DNA of 64,000 nucleotides from an uncultured Flavobacteriales bacterium (GTDB lineage Bacteria; Bacteroidota; Bacteroidia; Flavobacteriales; Flavobacteriaceae). This document shows positions 1 to 8,054 of this stretch, in pieces; positions within the stretch are counted from its first letter, which is position 1, and every line of letters begins with the position of its first letter. Under the pieces are notes generated by a model. The model was not told the DNA's origin and searched no databases. It worked only from the letters and a program-made list of their open reading frames with translations. The DNA is taken from assembly GCA_913020155.1 (NCBI GenBank), contig CAJWBA010000005.1, positions 1 through 64,000 of the forward strand, read 5' to 3'. The position numbers and the translations under genes were made by a program.

Positions 1-2
1 GC

Positions 3-374
3 TCAACCTATAACAAGAAAAATCTACCTTTACTCACTTTTTTATACCTAATAACATTGACGTTAATCTTCAGCTGTTCCAGTGATGATAGGGAACTAAC
101 AACCCAAGTTGGCACTTAATACACCTTGACTATTACTAATTTAGCTGGAGGTTCAGTATTACCGGAAGCTACCGGGACTTCCGATAGAGGAGCAACAATG
201 ACACTTTCAGCAGTTCCAGATGAGAGATGTCAGTTTGTTCAAGCGGTTGGAAGTGATAATGATGATGGTATATGCGGCAGTGTATTTGATCCATCTAGGG
301 GAAACTTTAGGAAAATTGTGACTTTATGTTCAAACAGAAATATTCATTTTTATTTTGAAAGTAAATCAAAGTAA
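3..374 (+). pseudogene. Broken lipoprotein gene with InlB-type bacterial repeat
   Basis: One frame runs from the window edge to 374 with a single internal TAA at 117-119. The part before the stop encodes a lipoprotein signal: a hydrophobic stretch ending in the lipobox IFSC (Cys codon at 75-77) followed by a Ser/Asp-rich linker. The part after the stop, beginning YTLTITNLAGG, resembles the start of a bacterial 'InlB B-repeat' domain found in Bacteroidota surface proteins. Signal and repeat share a frame, so I read this as one gene broken by a nonsense mutation and shortened at its 3' end. The true start lies outside the window. A TTG at 126 could be called as an 82-residue protein, but it would have no signal peptide and is unlikely to be real. 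Confidence 0.6.
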
Positions 375-585
375 GTTTATTCCATAACTAATATTAGTTT
401 GAAATTAATAAATCTAAAGTTAACAAGCTTAATAAATGAATTTTCTTTTAAATAATTAAACTCTTGATGGAAAGATAAAAGATCGTCCATAAGTCAGTCA
501 GGGGCCTTTTAGAAATGACTGACACCAAATAAATCTTCATTAGTAAATACATGTACTTCTGAGTTTTAATGGTTAATTTTAATGG

Positions 586-909
586 CTAATTTGTGATACA
601 AGCACCAATCTTAAATTCATTTATCCCCCAAGTAGCAGCAACACATTTATTCGAATAGGTTTTGTTATTACATCCGCAAACAGGAGCATATTCTTTGGTA
701 CAAGCTATTTCTTTCCTGTTTTTTAGTGATTCACACTCATTGTATTTTGGAATACAACCAACAATTATTAGTGATAAAAAAATAAGTGTAGAAAAGATCT
801 TTTTGAAAAAAGTAAAACTAAAATCAAAAGATGCTGATGCGTTACAAAAAAGAATCTTCCCTTTTCCCTCAGAAATAGAGGAGGCGTATGTTATTTTTTC
901 TGATTTCAT
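586..909 (-). CDS. Kazal-type protease-inhibitor domain lipoprotein
   Basis: A 107-residue protein. Residues about 34-51 are hydrophobic and end in a lipobox (IVGC, Cys52), so the mature form is probably a lipid-anchored envelope protein. The C-terminal half has the Kazal pattern: Cys70, Cys78, Tyr85, Cys89 and Cys104 with the usual spacing, and the motif PVCGCNNKTYSNKC, where the extra Cys80 is common in bacterial Kazal domains. Kazal domains inhibit serine proteases; the target here is unknown. The 35 residues before the signal segment are odd for a lipoprotein and no ATG lies closer to it, so the start is uncertain or the 5' end has been altered. It stands alone among decayed sequences. 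Confidence 0.6.
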   Translation of the reverse strand: MKSEKITYASSISEGKGKILFCNASASFDFSFTFFKKIFSTLIFLSLIIVGCIPKYNECESLKNRKEIACTKEYAPVCGCNNKTYSNKCVAATWGINEFKIGACITN

Positions 910-1049
910 TTATGTAATTATAAATTGATTACTTGGCGTTTAATATGTTTGCATCCTCATTTCAAAGACAGCTTTTTTATCAACGAGGACTTTTTACTCT
1001 GAATTTAAAATTAAACAAAAAAACATGAGGTGGAATAAATAAGATCTTT

Positions 1050-1208
1050 CAATTCAACAATACCAAATCAGCTGATGCCAAAAACTAAGAGGAAGTAATT
1101 GAATAATGGTTAACAACTGGAGATGGATACACTGACGTAGATGAGAATGGCAAATAATTTTTTGACTACAATGTTCAAGACATCCAGTTTGCAGATGGTA
1201 AAATATAG
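1050..1208 (+). pseudogene. Decayed coding remnant, family unknown
   Basis: One forward frame reads like protein but is interrupted by TAA codons and ends in TAG. Recognisable stretches are FNNTKSADAKN, TGDGYTDVDENGK and DYNVQDIQFADGKI. The asparagine/aspartate-rich wording looks like an exported Bacteroidota protein, but I cannot name the family. The frame continues less clearly to about 1265. No start codon or signal peptide survives. The stop codons in otherwise protein-like sequence suggest an old gene decaying by point mutation. Confidence 0.35.
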
Positions 1209-1319
1209 TCAACAAAAGAACCAAAGCTCAAGAATCAATGGAATTCTCTTATTAATTTCCCTTGATAAATTAACTAAACAGATTAAAAATAAATGCTTCT
1301 GTGTAAGTTAATTTTACCC

Positions 1320-1448
1320 TTATTTCCCACGTCCAACTTTACGAACTCCAGCATTACTTTTAGAAGCAGTTTTAGCTTTTGGGGTTTTTTTTGCTCCAGT
1401 TTTATCTGTGCTTTTTACGGTTCTATTTCCAAAAAATTTACTTGACAT
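1320..1448 (-). CDS. 42-residue very basic small protein
   Basis: ATG at 1448-1446 opens a 43-codon frame ending in TAA at 1322-1320. The product is very rich in Lys, Arg, Ser, Thr and Ala with only one acidic residue. It begins MSSKFFGNRTVKS, has a Lys/Ala/Thr-rich middle and ends GVRKVGRGK. It has no signal peptide, membrane segment or cysteine. The composition suits a nucleic-acid- or ribosome-associated microprotein, but I do not recognise a characterised family and the function is inference. The frame is intact while the sequence on both sides has decayed, which argues that it is maintained. A near-match to the -7 box (TATATTTA) lies upstream near 1490. Confidence 0.5.
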   Translation of the reverse strand: MSSKFFGNRTVKSTDKTGAKKTPKAKTASKSNAGVRKVGRGK

Positions 1449-1566
1449 TTGTTCAGTTTTTAAAAATATTAATACTGCTGTATGGTAAATATAAGCTTTT
1501 AATTAAAAACAATGTAAAGTAAAAACAGTTCCGTATTTTTAAACTCAAATCTCTCATTGTTGAACG

Positions 1567-2232
1567 ATGACAAATTCTCTGTTTTATCCTCTTTTACTTT
1601 CCATAAGCATTCTTTATTTTCAAAGCTCTAAAGCACAAAGTGGAGACCTTTTAATTCAACAATACGGAAAAGCAGATATAGAAAATGTGGGATTGCGCAA
1701 ATGGAATTATGACTTACACATTGCCCCAAACTTCTTCAATACAAATAACCGAACAACAAAGGGTAAATTAGGAATAAGCTTAGGAGGAACTGTTCGTTAC
1801 AATTTCAAAAAAAGTTATGGTCTACGAACTGGGATCGATATTCACTCGCTTAAATACGCATACAACTCAGAAAAAGATCAATCTGAAGATGAACTAATCT
1901 TTCTTTCCATTCCTTTGACCGGAAGGTTGTATCCAGTAAACAGAGTCAAAATCGAATTGGGGTTTATTTATAATTTTATACTAAGTGCCAAAGGAGATCC
2001 ACCAACAAACACAAAAAAAGTGGCGGTATCATATCCTGATGGAACTTTCAGCAATAGTTTTGGGATGCTTTCTGCGGTTCACTATTCTGTATGGAAGCGA
2101 TTCAGTGTATCTCTACAATATCAATTTCAAAAAAGCGAAACAAACCCCCTCCAACGAGAGACCAATTATTTTAATGGTATTTTACTGGGGATACATTATA
2201 CTTTTTTAAGCTCAAAAAAACCCTCCAACTGA
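1567..2232 (+). CDS. Outer-membrane beta-barrel protein, PorT-like
   Basis: A 221-residue exported protein with an N-terminal signal peptide (hydrophobic residues about 5-18, likely cleavage near SSKAQ at 20-24). The rest has alternating aromatic and polar strands separated by Gly/Asn turns, for example GISLGGTVRYNF and YGLRTGIDIHS, and the chain ends in strands rich in Tyr and Phe. This is the pattern of small Bacteroidota outer-membrane barrels of the PorT type. The size suggests about eight strands. There is no enzymatic motif and the ligand is unknown. The start is the first ATG and gives a good signal peptide. The gene directly precedes a decayed acetyltransferase on the same strand. Confidence 0.6.
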   Translation: MTNSLFYPLLLSISILYFQSSKAQSGDLLIQQYGKADIENVGLRKWNYDLHIAPNFFNTNNRTTKGKLGISLGGTVRYNFKKSYGLRTGIDIHSLKYAYNSEKDQSEDELIFLSIPLTGRLYPVNRVKIELGFIYNFILSAKGDPPTNTKKVAVSYPDGTFSNSFGMLSAVHYSVWKRFSVSLQYQFQKSETNPLQRETNYFNGILLGIHYTFLSSKKPSN

Positions 2233-2234
2233 TA

Positions 2235-2665
2235 ATTACAATTTGCAAAGCAACAAAAAGTTAACTTGACGATTTAACTCTACTTTTCCGTTCTTATCGT
2301 GTGTTTTTTAAAATAAAAAAACCAATCTCAAGGCAGCAAAAGAATTTTTAAAGCAAAGATTAGCCATAAAAACAAAGTGTTGTTTTTATGGCTTATAAAG
2401 ATTCAAAAGCAGTTGGTTTTACACAACTCTACCAGAGTATTCTTCGATTTGCATAACGCCTTTGTGCATCTTAAACTACCTCTTTGTAAGCCCTAAACAC
2501 CGAGGTAAAAAAATAGCAATACAATTACTGGAATCGGCACAAATATTTACTGTGGAAACCAACACAATAGGAATCAGTTTAGAAACCGAAAATACCAACA
2601 CAATGGGAAATCAACTTTATCCAAAAATAGATTTCAAAAAAGACAGGGAACACAATTTTTACTAA
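2235..2665 (+). pseudogene. GNAT-family N-acetyltransferase, multiply broken
   Basis: Reading across frames reconstructs a GNAT acetyltransferase of about 140 residues. In order: ITICKATKS, a TAA at 2262-2264, LDDLTLLFRSYRVFFK, a frame change near 2320, NLKAAKEFLKQRLA, a frame change near 2365, VFMAYKDSKAVGFTQLY, a frame change near 2430, then PEYSSI and LNYLFVSPKHRGKKIAIQLL. The last segment holds the acetyl-CoA-binding motif (R/Q-x-x-G-x-G/A), here HRGKKI. One nonsense and three single-base shifts within 430 bases exclude function. The C-terminal piece (2462-2665) is open from a TTG but is only a fragment. Confidence 0.75.
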
Positions 2666-2675
2666 TGGACAAGTA

Positions 2676-3230
2676 TTAATTTTTCATCTTAATAATTACA
2701 ACTCCATTTTTACCCTTAATGCCCACTTTTTGTTGGGCTTTTTGACCTTTTAATACTTCAATACGCTCAATGTCATCAACATTCAGTTTTTCTAAATCAA
2801 AATCTGGATCCATTTCTTCACCATCTAAAATTACAATAAGACCAAATTCTTCAGAGATGCGTTGAACTTTGATTTTCCCTTTATTTTCTTTAATAAAAAT
2901 CGCCTTCCCAGAAAGTGAATCTTCCTGTTTTGCGATCCAATGGAAGAGTTCTAAAGAATCTTTACTTTCAAAAACAAAAACATTCTTATTAAAATGAGGA
3001 CTGCTTTCTTTTCCTTCAAAATGAACTATTTCCGGGTCTTCTCCAAAAAAATAAATTTCTAAATCCCCAATCATCAATGGGACGATCATTCCTGAAGATA
3101 ATAAGGCTGATTTTTTTTGAATTGGTTCTTTAGGTTCTTCTATCGAATCCTGATCCATCTTGTAAACCTTAACCGTAATACAAGAGCTTAATAACAGAGT
3201 GAACACGATGAACGTAAAAAATCTTTTCAC
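2676..3230 (-). CDS. Lipoprotein with a TonB-plug-like C-terminal domain
   Basis: A 184-residue protein with a lipoprotein signal (LLLSSC, Cys17). The last 50 residues read VILDGEEMDPDF, then DDIERIEVLKGQKA, then GIKGKNGVVIIKMK. This is the wording of the plug domain of SusC/TonB-dependent receptors (normally DGVP, then IESIEVLKD, then YGSRGANGVVLITTK). No beta-barrel follows, so it is a stand-alone plug-like lipoprotein. The middle section (about 60-125) is not recognised. Such isolated domains occur in Bacteroidota, but the role is unknown; binding or gating of a partner is speculation. It follows the LpxR-like gene on the same strand after 68 bases. Confidence 0.5.
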   Translation of the reverse strand: MKRFFTFIVFTLLLSSCITVKVYKMDQDSIEEPKEPIQKKSALLSSGMIVPLMIGDLEIYFFGEDPEIVHFEGKESSPHFNKNVFVFESKDSLELFHWIAKQEDSLSGKAIFIKENKGKIKVQRISEEFGLIVILDGEEMDPDFDLEKLNVDDIERIEVLKGQKAQQKVGIKGKNGVVIIKMKN

Positions 3231-3298
3231 AAATAGGTTGTTTTAGTAGTTGGATTATCAAGTTAATAAAAGGACAGGCTAAGTAAAAAAATTAACAC

Positions 3299-4231
3299 TT
3301 ATTTTTTCCCTTGTTTTTCTAGAAACCGGGTTATTGAAATTTTTAAGTAACGATGACTTTTTTGTGACTGAATCTTGTTGTCTGGGCTTCGATTAAAAAA
3401 AACAGTTGAAATCCGCCAAGGTCCTTTGTGAAATGAATAACCAAACTCAACCAATGCTCGTACCCGATTTAAAGGCAAGGTAAAGGGTCCGTTATCATTA
3501 AACAAACTCCCAGAAAGCATGTAATCATGTGCAATGTATTGGATTCTCCCACCGAAATAAACTCCGCTTCCCTTCTTTTTTTCAAGCAGCACATTACCTC
3601 CAATGGGCAATACAATTTGTTTCCCAAAATTCAAACCCAAAGCAAGTCCGGCAAAAATTCGCTGAGTTCCTAATTTAGAAAATAAATGGGATTGAAGTGC
3701 AACATATTCTCCTACTTGCCAACGTCTAAAAGAGTCCGCAAAAATATTCAAATGGAAAGCTTGGGGTACCTCATCAATCCAAGGTAATTCTTTCAAATTC
3801 AAAAACAAACGATGATACGTATTTTGCATCCATTGGGCTAAAGAAGCATCACCAGTTGCTCCCAGCTCAACACCCCATTGCCATTGTTTATTGCTCGTAA
3901 TCCCTTTTTGAAAAGAAACTTTAATATAGAGCCAGCCGCCATAGGGATAATCGTACCCTGATGTGTCCGTTGTTAACCTATTAGAAGGTGTGTAAATTTC
4001 TTGCCCCAATTCCCAGAGCAAATAACTCTTTGGAAATTCTTGTTCAGCTTTTTCTTTTGGAATTAACTGTTTTCCGTATTGTAAAAAAATTCCACTTGAG
4101 TAGTATTTATCACCCAAGAAATAGAGGTCGTTATCTACACCTAAGCTAAAGTATTTTTGTGCGTGAGAAACCGATTGAGTGAAAAAAAAGATAACACACA
4201 AAAACAGTCTAGAATAATGAATAATATCCAT
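3299..4231 (-). CDS. LpxR-family lipid A 3'-O-deacylase (DUF2219)
   Basis: A 310-residue outer-membrane protein with a signal peptide (cleavage after SHA24). LpxR enzymes are 12-stranded barrels that remove the 3'-acyloxyacyl chain from lipid A. The family's active-site residues are recognisable: Asn34-Asp35 in GVDNDLYF, the YYSSG turn at about 43-47 that follows them in the family, and Gln136 with His140 four residues later in WMQNTYHRL. The motif GQEIYTPSN (about 76-84) is also typical. Length fits the family. Activity on lipid A is inferred from homology; the natural substrate in this lineage is not established. The sequence looks intact. Confidence 0.75.
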   Translation of the reverse strand: MDIIHYSRLFLCVIFFFTQSVSHAQKYFSLGVDNDLYFLGDKYYSSGIFLQYGKQLIPKEKAEQEFPKSYLLWELGQEIYTPSNRLTTDTSGYDYPYGGWLYIKVSFQKGITSNKQWQWGVELGATGDASLAQWMQNTYHRLFLNLKELPWIDEVPQAFHLNIFADSFRRWQVGEYVALQSHLFSKLGTQRIFAGLALGLNFGKQIVLPIGGNVLLEKKKGSGVYFGGRIQYIAHDYMLSGSLFNDNGPFTLPLNRVRALVEFGYSFHKGPWRISTVFFNRSPDNKIQSQKSHRYLKISITRFLEKQGKK

Positions 4232-4261
4232 CCCGAACCAAATATTAGAGTTAAAAAAAAA

Positions 4262-5053
4262 TTAGCAATTTTTCAAAATAAGAACTGGGATATTTACATA
4301 AAACTCTTTTTTGTAAATAACATCAGATTCCATCAACTTTTCAAAAAAACCTCTTTTTCGAGCAAAAACAACAAGTAGGTCGGGATTTACGCTAGAGAAA
4401 TGTTCTAATACTCCTTGATAAACAGTCGCATTATCGGTAGACTTTAATCCTTCGGAGAGTTCTACTATTTCATGGTCTACATCTAATCTTTTATCTTGGT
4501 AGCCTGGAGTTTTAACAAGTAAAAGGCTGATTTTAGTTTTAAAAGTCTGAACCAATTCTTTGAGTGGGTTGAGAGACTTTTCTCCTTCTATTTTTCCCAA
4601 TTTAAAAGCAAACAAGGCACGTCTTGGGATACTAAACGAAACACCAATAGGAACCAATAAGACGGGGATTTTTGTTTTCTTGACAATCTTTCCTGATGTC
4701 TTTCCTAGAAAAAGCTCTACATTAATATCGTTACTTTTTGGGCCAACTAAAATTAAATCCAACCCGATTTCGGAATCTAAAGATTCGATACCTTTCAAAA
4801 GATCTCCTTTGTAATTAACTGTTTTTATTTCAACAGAATCATTCTGAACCGATTGAACCATTTCCTTGACACGATTGAAATTTTGTTGGTGAATTACTTT
4901 CTTTGCCAATGAAATATGTGCAGGCGTCATTGTCGCATTGTAAGAGTCTATAACAAAAAGAGAGGCTTTGTAATATTTTGCTAAAACAATTGCATAAGCT
5001 AAAGTGTTTTTAGCGTTAGGGGAAATACCAATAGGGACAAGAATGTTTTTCAT
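4262..5053 (-). CDS. Universal stress protein, tandem UspA domains
   Basis: A 263-residue cytoplasmic protein. I start it at the ATG at 5053 because MKNILVPIGISPNA is the usual first strand of a UspA domain; the longer open frame adds 33 unrelated residues and would cross the promoter box at 5083-5090. The first domain (about 1-140) keeps the ATP-binding Usp motif, with LVGPKSND followed by GKTSGKIVKKTKIPVLLVP. The second domain (about 145-263) is diverged and lacks a clear nucleotide loop. Tandem Usp proteins are common in Bacteroidota and are linked to energy and redox stress. The gene is monocistronic and divergent from queD. Confidence 0.8.
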   Translation of the reverse strand: MKNILVPIGISPNAKNTLAYAIVLAKYYKASLFVIDSYNATMTPAHISLAKKVIHQQNFNRVKEMVQSVQNDSVEIKTVNYKGDLLKGIESLDSEIGLDLILVGPKSNDINVELFLGKTSGKIVKKTKIPVLLVPIGVSFSIPRRALFAFKLGKIEGEKSLNPLKELVQTFKTKISLLLVKTPGYQDKRLDVDHEIVELSEGLKSTDNATVYQGVLEHFSSVNPDLLVVFARKRGFFEKLMESDVIYKKEFYVNIPVLILKNC

Positions 5054-5082
5054 GATTGAGGGTTTCTTAGTGAAATTTAGTG

Positions 5083-5090
5083 CAAAAGTA
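5083..5090 (-). promoter_or_regulatory. -7 box of the universal stress protein gene
   Basis: TACTTTTG on the minus strand matches the Bacteroidota -7 consensus TAnnTTTG exactly and ends 29 bases before the ATG at 5053. No clear -33 TTG was found. Confidence 0.5.
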
Positions 5091-5265
5091 GCGCTAATGC
5101 GTTTGTAGAGTAAAAAATTATGTGGTTTTTTTGGAATAAAGCAAAAAATCATTGTTCACACTTAATTCAATCCTTCAAAGATTTTATTCAACAACGTTAA
5201 AATTCATAAAAAATATAGAACTTGCAAAAGCCCGTTTTATATAAATACGGATTACACTTTCAATC

Positions 5266-5721
5266 ATGACTCAAAAAATAAGAATCACAAAAGAATTTCA
5301 TTTTGAAACAGGTCATGCCCTTTACGGTTACGATGGCCTATGCAAAAATGTTCATGGTCACAGTTACAAATTAGCTGTGACAGTAATTGGAACTCCAATA
5401 AACGATGCAAAACAAACCAAAAACGGAATGGTCATTGATTTTAGTGATCTCAAAAAAATTGTTAAAGAAGAAATTGTCATTCCCTTTGATCATGCAACAG
5501 TTTTAAATGTTTCCTCGCCACACAAAGAACTTGCAGAAGAAATGGAATCTAGGGGTCATAAGGTGTTGAAAGTCAATTATCAACCAACAAGTGAGATGAT
5601 GGTAATTGATTTTGCAAACAAAATCAAAAATAGACTCCCCAAAGAAATTTCATTGAATGCACTAAAACTCAGAGAAACAGAAACTTCCTTTGCCGAATGG
5701 CATGATTCGGACAACCGCTAA
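5266..5721 (+). CDS. queD: 6-carboxy-5,6,7,8-tetrahydropterin synthase
   Basis: A 151-residue member of the 6-pyruvoyl-tetrahydropterin synthase fold. QueD converts dihydroneopterin triphosphate to carboxytetrahydropterin, an early step toward queuosine. The zinc ligands are visible: His17 (FETGHAL), His30 and His32 (NVHGHSY). The catalytic Cys26 (GLCKN) is present, as are the PFDHA segment and the late acidic motif RETETSFAEW. Length is slightly above the family norm. A PTPS-II/biopterin role is possible for this superfamily, but the Cys-Lys-Asn-x-His-Gly-His arrangement favours QueD. Its stop overlaps the 3' end of the convergent PBP1A gene by four bases. Confidence 0.85.
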   Translation: MTQKIRITKEFHFETGHALYGYDGLCKNVHGHSYKLAVTVIGTPINDAKQTKNGMVIDFSDLKKIVKEEIVIPFDHATVLNVSSPHKELAEEMESRGHKVLKVNYQPTSEMMVIDFANKIKNRLPKEISLNALKLRETETSFAEWHDSDNR

Positions 5722-8054
5722 AATCCGAGGCCCTCTAAATCTTCTTTTTTGTTTTCTTCAAGAAGACTGTCTGTCGAATTCTGTTGGTTACAATTAATAG
5801 GAATCGTTAATTCATCTGGAGCTTCAAAGTCTTCAGCAGAAATTCCCAATTCTGGCATAGCATAGGCTGCTTTCATGTACATTGCCCATATAGGTAGTGC
5901 CATAGTTGCTCCTTGTCCAAAGGCAATGTCCTCAAAATGTACTGCCCGATCTTCTCCACCAACCCAAACTCCAGTAACCAAGTTGGGTACCATTCCCATA
6001 AACCAGCCATCACTTTGGTTTTGAGTGGTTCCTGTTTTTCCGGCAATCGGATTTTTAAATTCATAGGGGTATCCTGTAACAACATTTTTATAAGCATAAT
6101 TGTGTTCATCCGCCCCTTGATGGCGTAAACGAATTCCCGACCCTGATTCAGTAACCCCTTTGAGTAAATCGATGGTAACATAAGCAGCCTCTTGACTCAA
6201 TACATCATTTGTTTCTGGAACTACTTCAAATAATATAGTACCATTTTTGTCTTCAATTCGAGAAATCATTATTGGTTTAACATAAACCCCTTTGTTAGCA
6301 AAAGTACTATAAGCACCTACCATTTCAAATAAGCTAATGTCTGGAGTACCCAGAGCGATTGAAGGTACTTTTGGTAAATAGGAAGTAATCCCCATCTTTC
6401 GAGCCAAATTGACAACGGGCCGGGGTCCTACACGATCCATCAATCTGGCGCTAACAGTATTAATTGAGTTGGCTAATGCATTTTTTAAAGTCCGCATTTG
6501 ACCATACTTATTACCCGAATTCTTTGGACACCAAGCGTCGACATTACCGTGTTTTAGTGGTTCAATACAAAAAAGCGCATCAGGTAAAATATCGCAGGGT
6601 GAAAGACGCAATTGGTCAATTGCAGTAGCATATAAAAACGGTTTAAATGTCGACCCGATTTGGCGACGTCCCTGTTTTACTTGATCGTATTGAAAATGTT
6701 TGTAATTAAAACCACCAACCCAAGCCTTAACGTGGCCTGTTAAGGGGTTCATAGACATCATAGAAGCTCTCAGAAAATGCTTGTAATATTGAATTGAATC
6801 CAATGGACTCATAATAGTATCTCGATCCCCTTTCCAGCTAAAAACTTGCATTTTTACAGGTTTTTGAAAAGTTTCCCAAATAGTTTCTTCGTCTTTACCC
6901 GAAGAGCTCATTTTACGCCAACGTTCGGATCTTCTTGCAGTAGTTTGAAGTAAAGTGTCTATTTCGCCTTCTCTAAGGTCTAAAAAAGGAGCTGTTGGAT
7001 TCGCTTCAGGTGTATTTTGCAAAAAAAACTCTTTCTGCAAATTTGAAATATGAGCCACTACAGATTCTTCTCCTATTTTTTGCAAACGAGAATCAATAGT
7101 TGTGTAAATGCGAAGTCCATCTCGAAAAATATCGTATTTGGAACCGTCCTCTTTAAGATTTTCCAAAGTCCACTTTCGCATAAATTGCTGTAAATAAGCT
7201 CTAAAATATGTGGCCAATCCTTCTCTGTGAGAATCAGGTGTGTAATCAAGTTCCAAAGGAATCGCTTTAAGGGAATCCAGTTCTTTTGGGGAAATGAAAT
7301 TATTACGCTCCATTTGTTGAAACACAATATTTCTTCTTTTTTCAACCCGTTCTGGTCGTCGAAGTGGATTGTACAAAGATGAATTTTTGAGCATCCCAAC
7401 TAGAGTAGCAGATTGCTCAACACGCAGTTTGCTAGGAGTAGTGTTGAAGTATATTTTAGCTGCAGATTGTATACCATCGGCACTGTACCCAAAGTCATAA
7501 ATGTTAAAATACATCGCTATGATCTCCTCTTTAGTATACCGTCGCTCCAGTTGCACAGCCAAGAACCATTCTTTGAACTTTTGAAGAACGGCTTCAACGT
7601 TATTTCGTGAACGAACCCCAACAAACAATTGACGAGCCAACTGTTGACTGATAGTACTCGCCCCTCCTTTTTTGCCCAAATACGCAACTGCACGTAACGT
7701 TCCCTTCAAGTCAATCCCAGAATGGCTAAAAAATCTTTCATCTTCCGTTGCTATTAGGGCTTGAAGTAAATTTTCTGGAAGAGCATCGAAGATAATTGGG
7801 GTTCGATTATCATTAAAATAAAACTTCCCTAAAACAACTCCGTCACTCGATAAAATTTGAGTTGCCAAATTGGTTTTTGGGTTATCAAGTTGTTGTAGTT
7901 CGGGCATTTTACCCAATACTCCAAGTGCAGCACCTGAAAACAAGATGATAACCGATAAAATTCCCAATGCAAAAATTGACCAGAAAAACCACAAAGGTTT
8001 TCTGAAAGGATTGCCTCCTTTTTTAACAATCTTTTTTTTATTTGAAGCCATCAA
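5718..8054 (-). CDS. Class A penicillin-binding protein 1A
   Basis: A 778-residue bifunctional peptidoglycan synthase. A short basic cytoplasmic tail is followed by one membrane anchor (about 21-46). The glycosyltransferase GT51 domain carries EDERFF (catalytic Glu104) and STISQQLARQLF. The transpeptidase domain has Ser468-x-x-Lys471 in GSTFKPF, Ser530-x-Asn532 (SIN) and Lys673-Thr-Gly (KTGT). All catalytic motifs are present, so both activities are expected at the periplasmic face. Its start overlaps the gldH stop in an ATGA arrangement (an in-frame second ATG lies three bases on), so it is probably translated by coupling as the last gene of the ricT-gldH-PBP operon. Confidence 0.92.
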   Translation of the reverse strand: MMASNKKKIVKKGGNPFRKPLWFFWSIFALGILSVIILFSGAALGVLGKMPELQQLDNPKTNLATQILSSDGVVLGKFYFNDNRTPIIFDALPENLLQALIATEDERFFSHSGIDLKGTLRAVAYLGKKGGASTISQQLARQLFVGVRSRNNVEAVLQKFKEWFLAVQLERRYTKEEIIAMYFNIYDFGYSADGIQSAAKIYFNTTPSKLRVEQSATLVGMLKNSSLYNPLRRPERVEKRRNIVFQQMERNNFISPKELDSLKAIPLELDYTPDSHREGLATYFRAYLQQFMRKWTLENLKEDGSKYDIFRDGLRIYTTIDSRLQKIGEESVVAHISNLQKEFFLQNTPEANPTAPFLDLREGEIDTLLQTTARRSERWRKMSSSGKDEETIWETFQKPVKMQVFSWKGDRDTIMSPLDSIQYYKHFLRASMMSMNPLTGHVKAWVGGFNYKHFQYDQVKQGRRQIGSTFKPFLYATAIDQLRLSPCDILPDALFCIEPLKHGNVDAWCPKNSGNKYGQMRTLKNALANSINTVSARLMDRVGPRPVVNLARKMGITSYLPKVPSIALGTPDISLFEMVGAYSTFANKGVYVKPIMISRIEDKNGTILFEVVPETNDVLSQEAAYVTIDLLKGVTESGSGIRLRHQGADEHNYAYKNVVTGYPYEFKNPIAGKTGTTQNQSDGWFMGMVPNLVTGVWVGGEDRAVHFEDIAFGQGATMALPIWAMYMKAAYAMPELGISAEDFEAPDELTIPINCNQQNSTDSLLEENKKEDLEGLGF

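Noticed and set aside
662-928. Forward 88-residue ORF over the Kazal gene
   Set aside because: It lies antisense to a protein with a clear Kazal motif and lipobox and has no recognisable features.
1-1300. In-frame TAA/TAG codons as evidence for a recoded genetic code or programmed read-through
   Set aside because: All intact genes in the window end normally in TAA, TAG or TGA, and the stop-rich frames also show frameshifts, so simple decay explains them.
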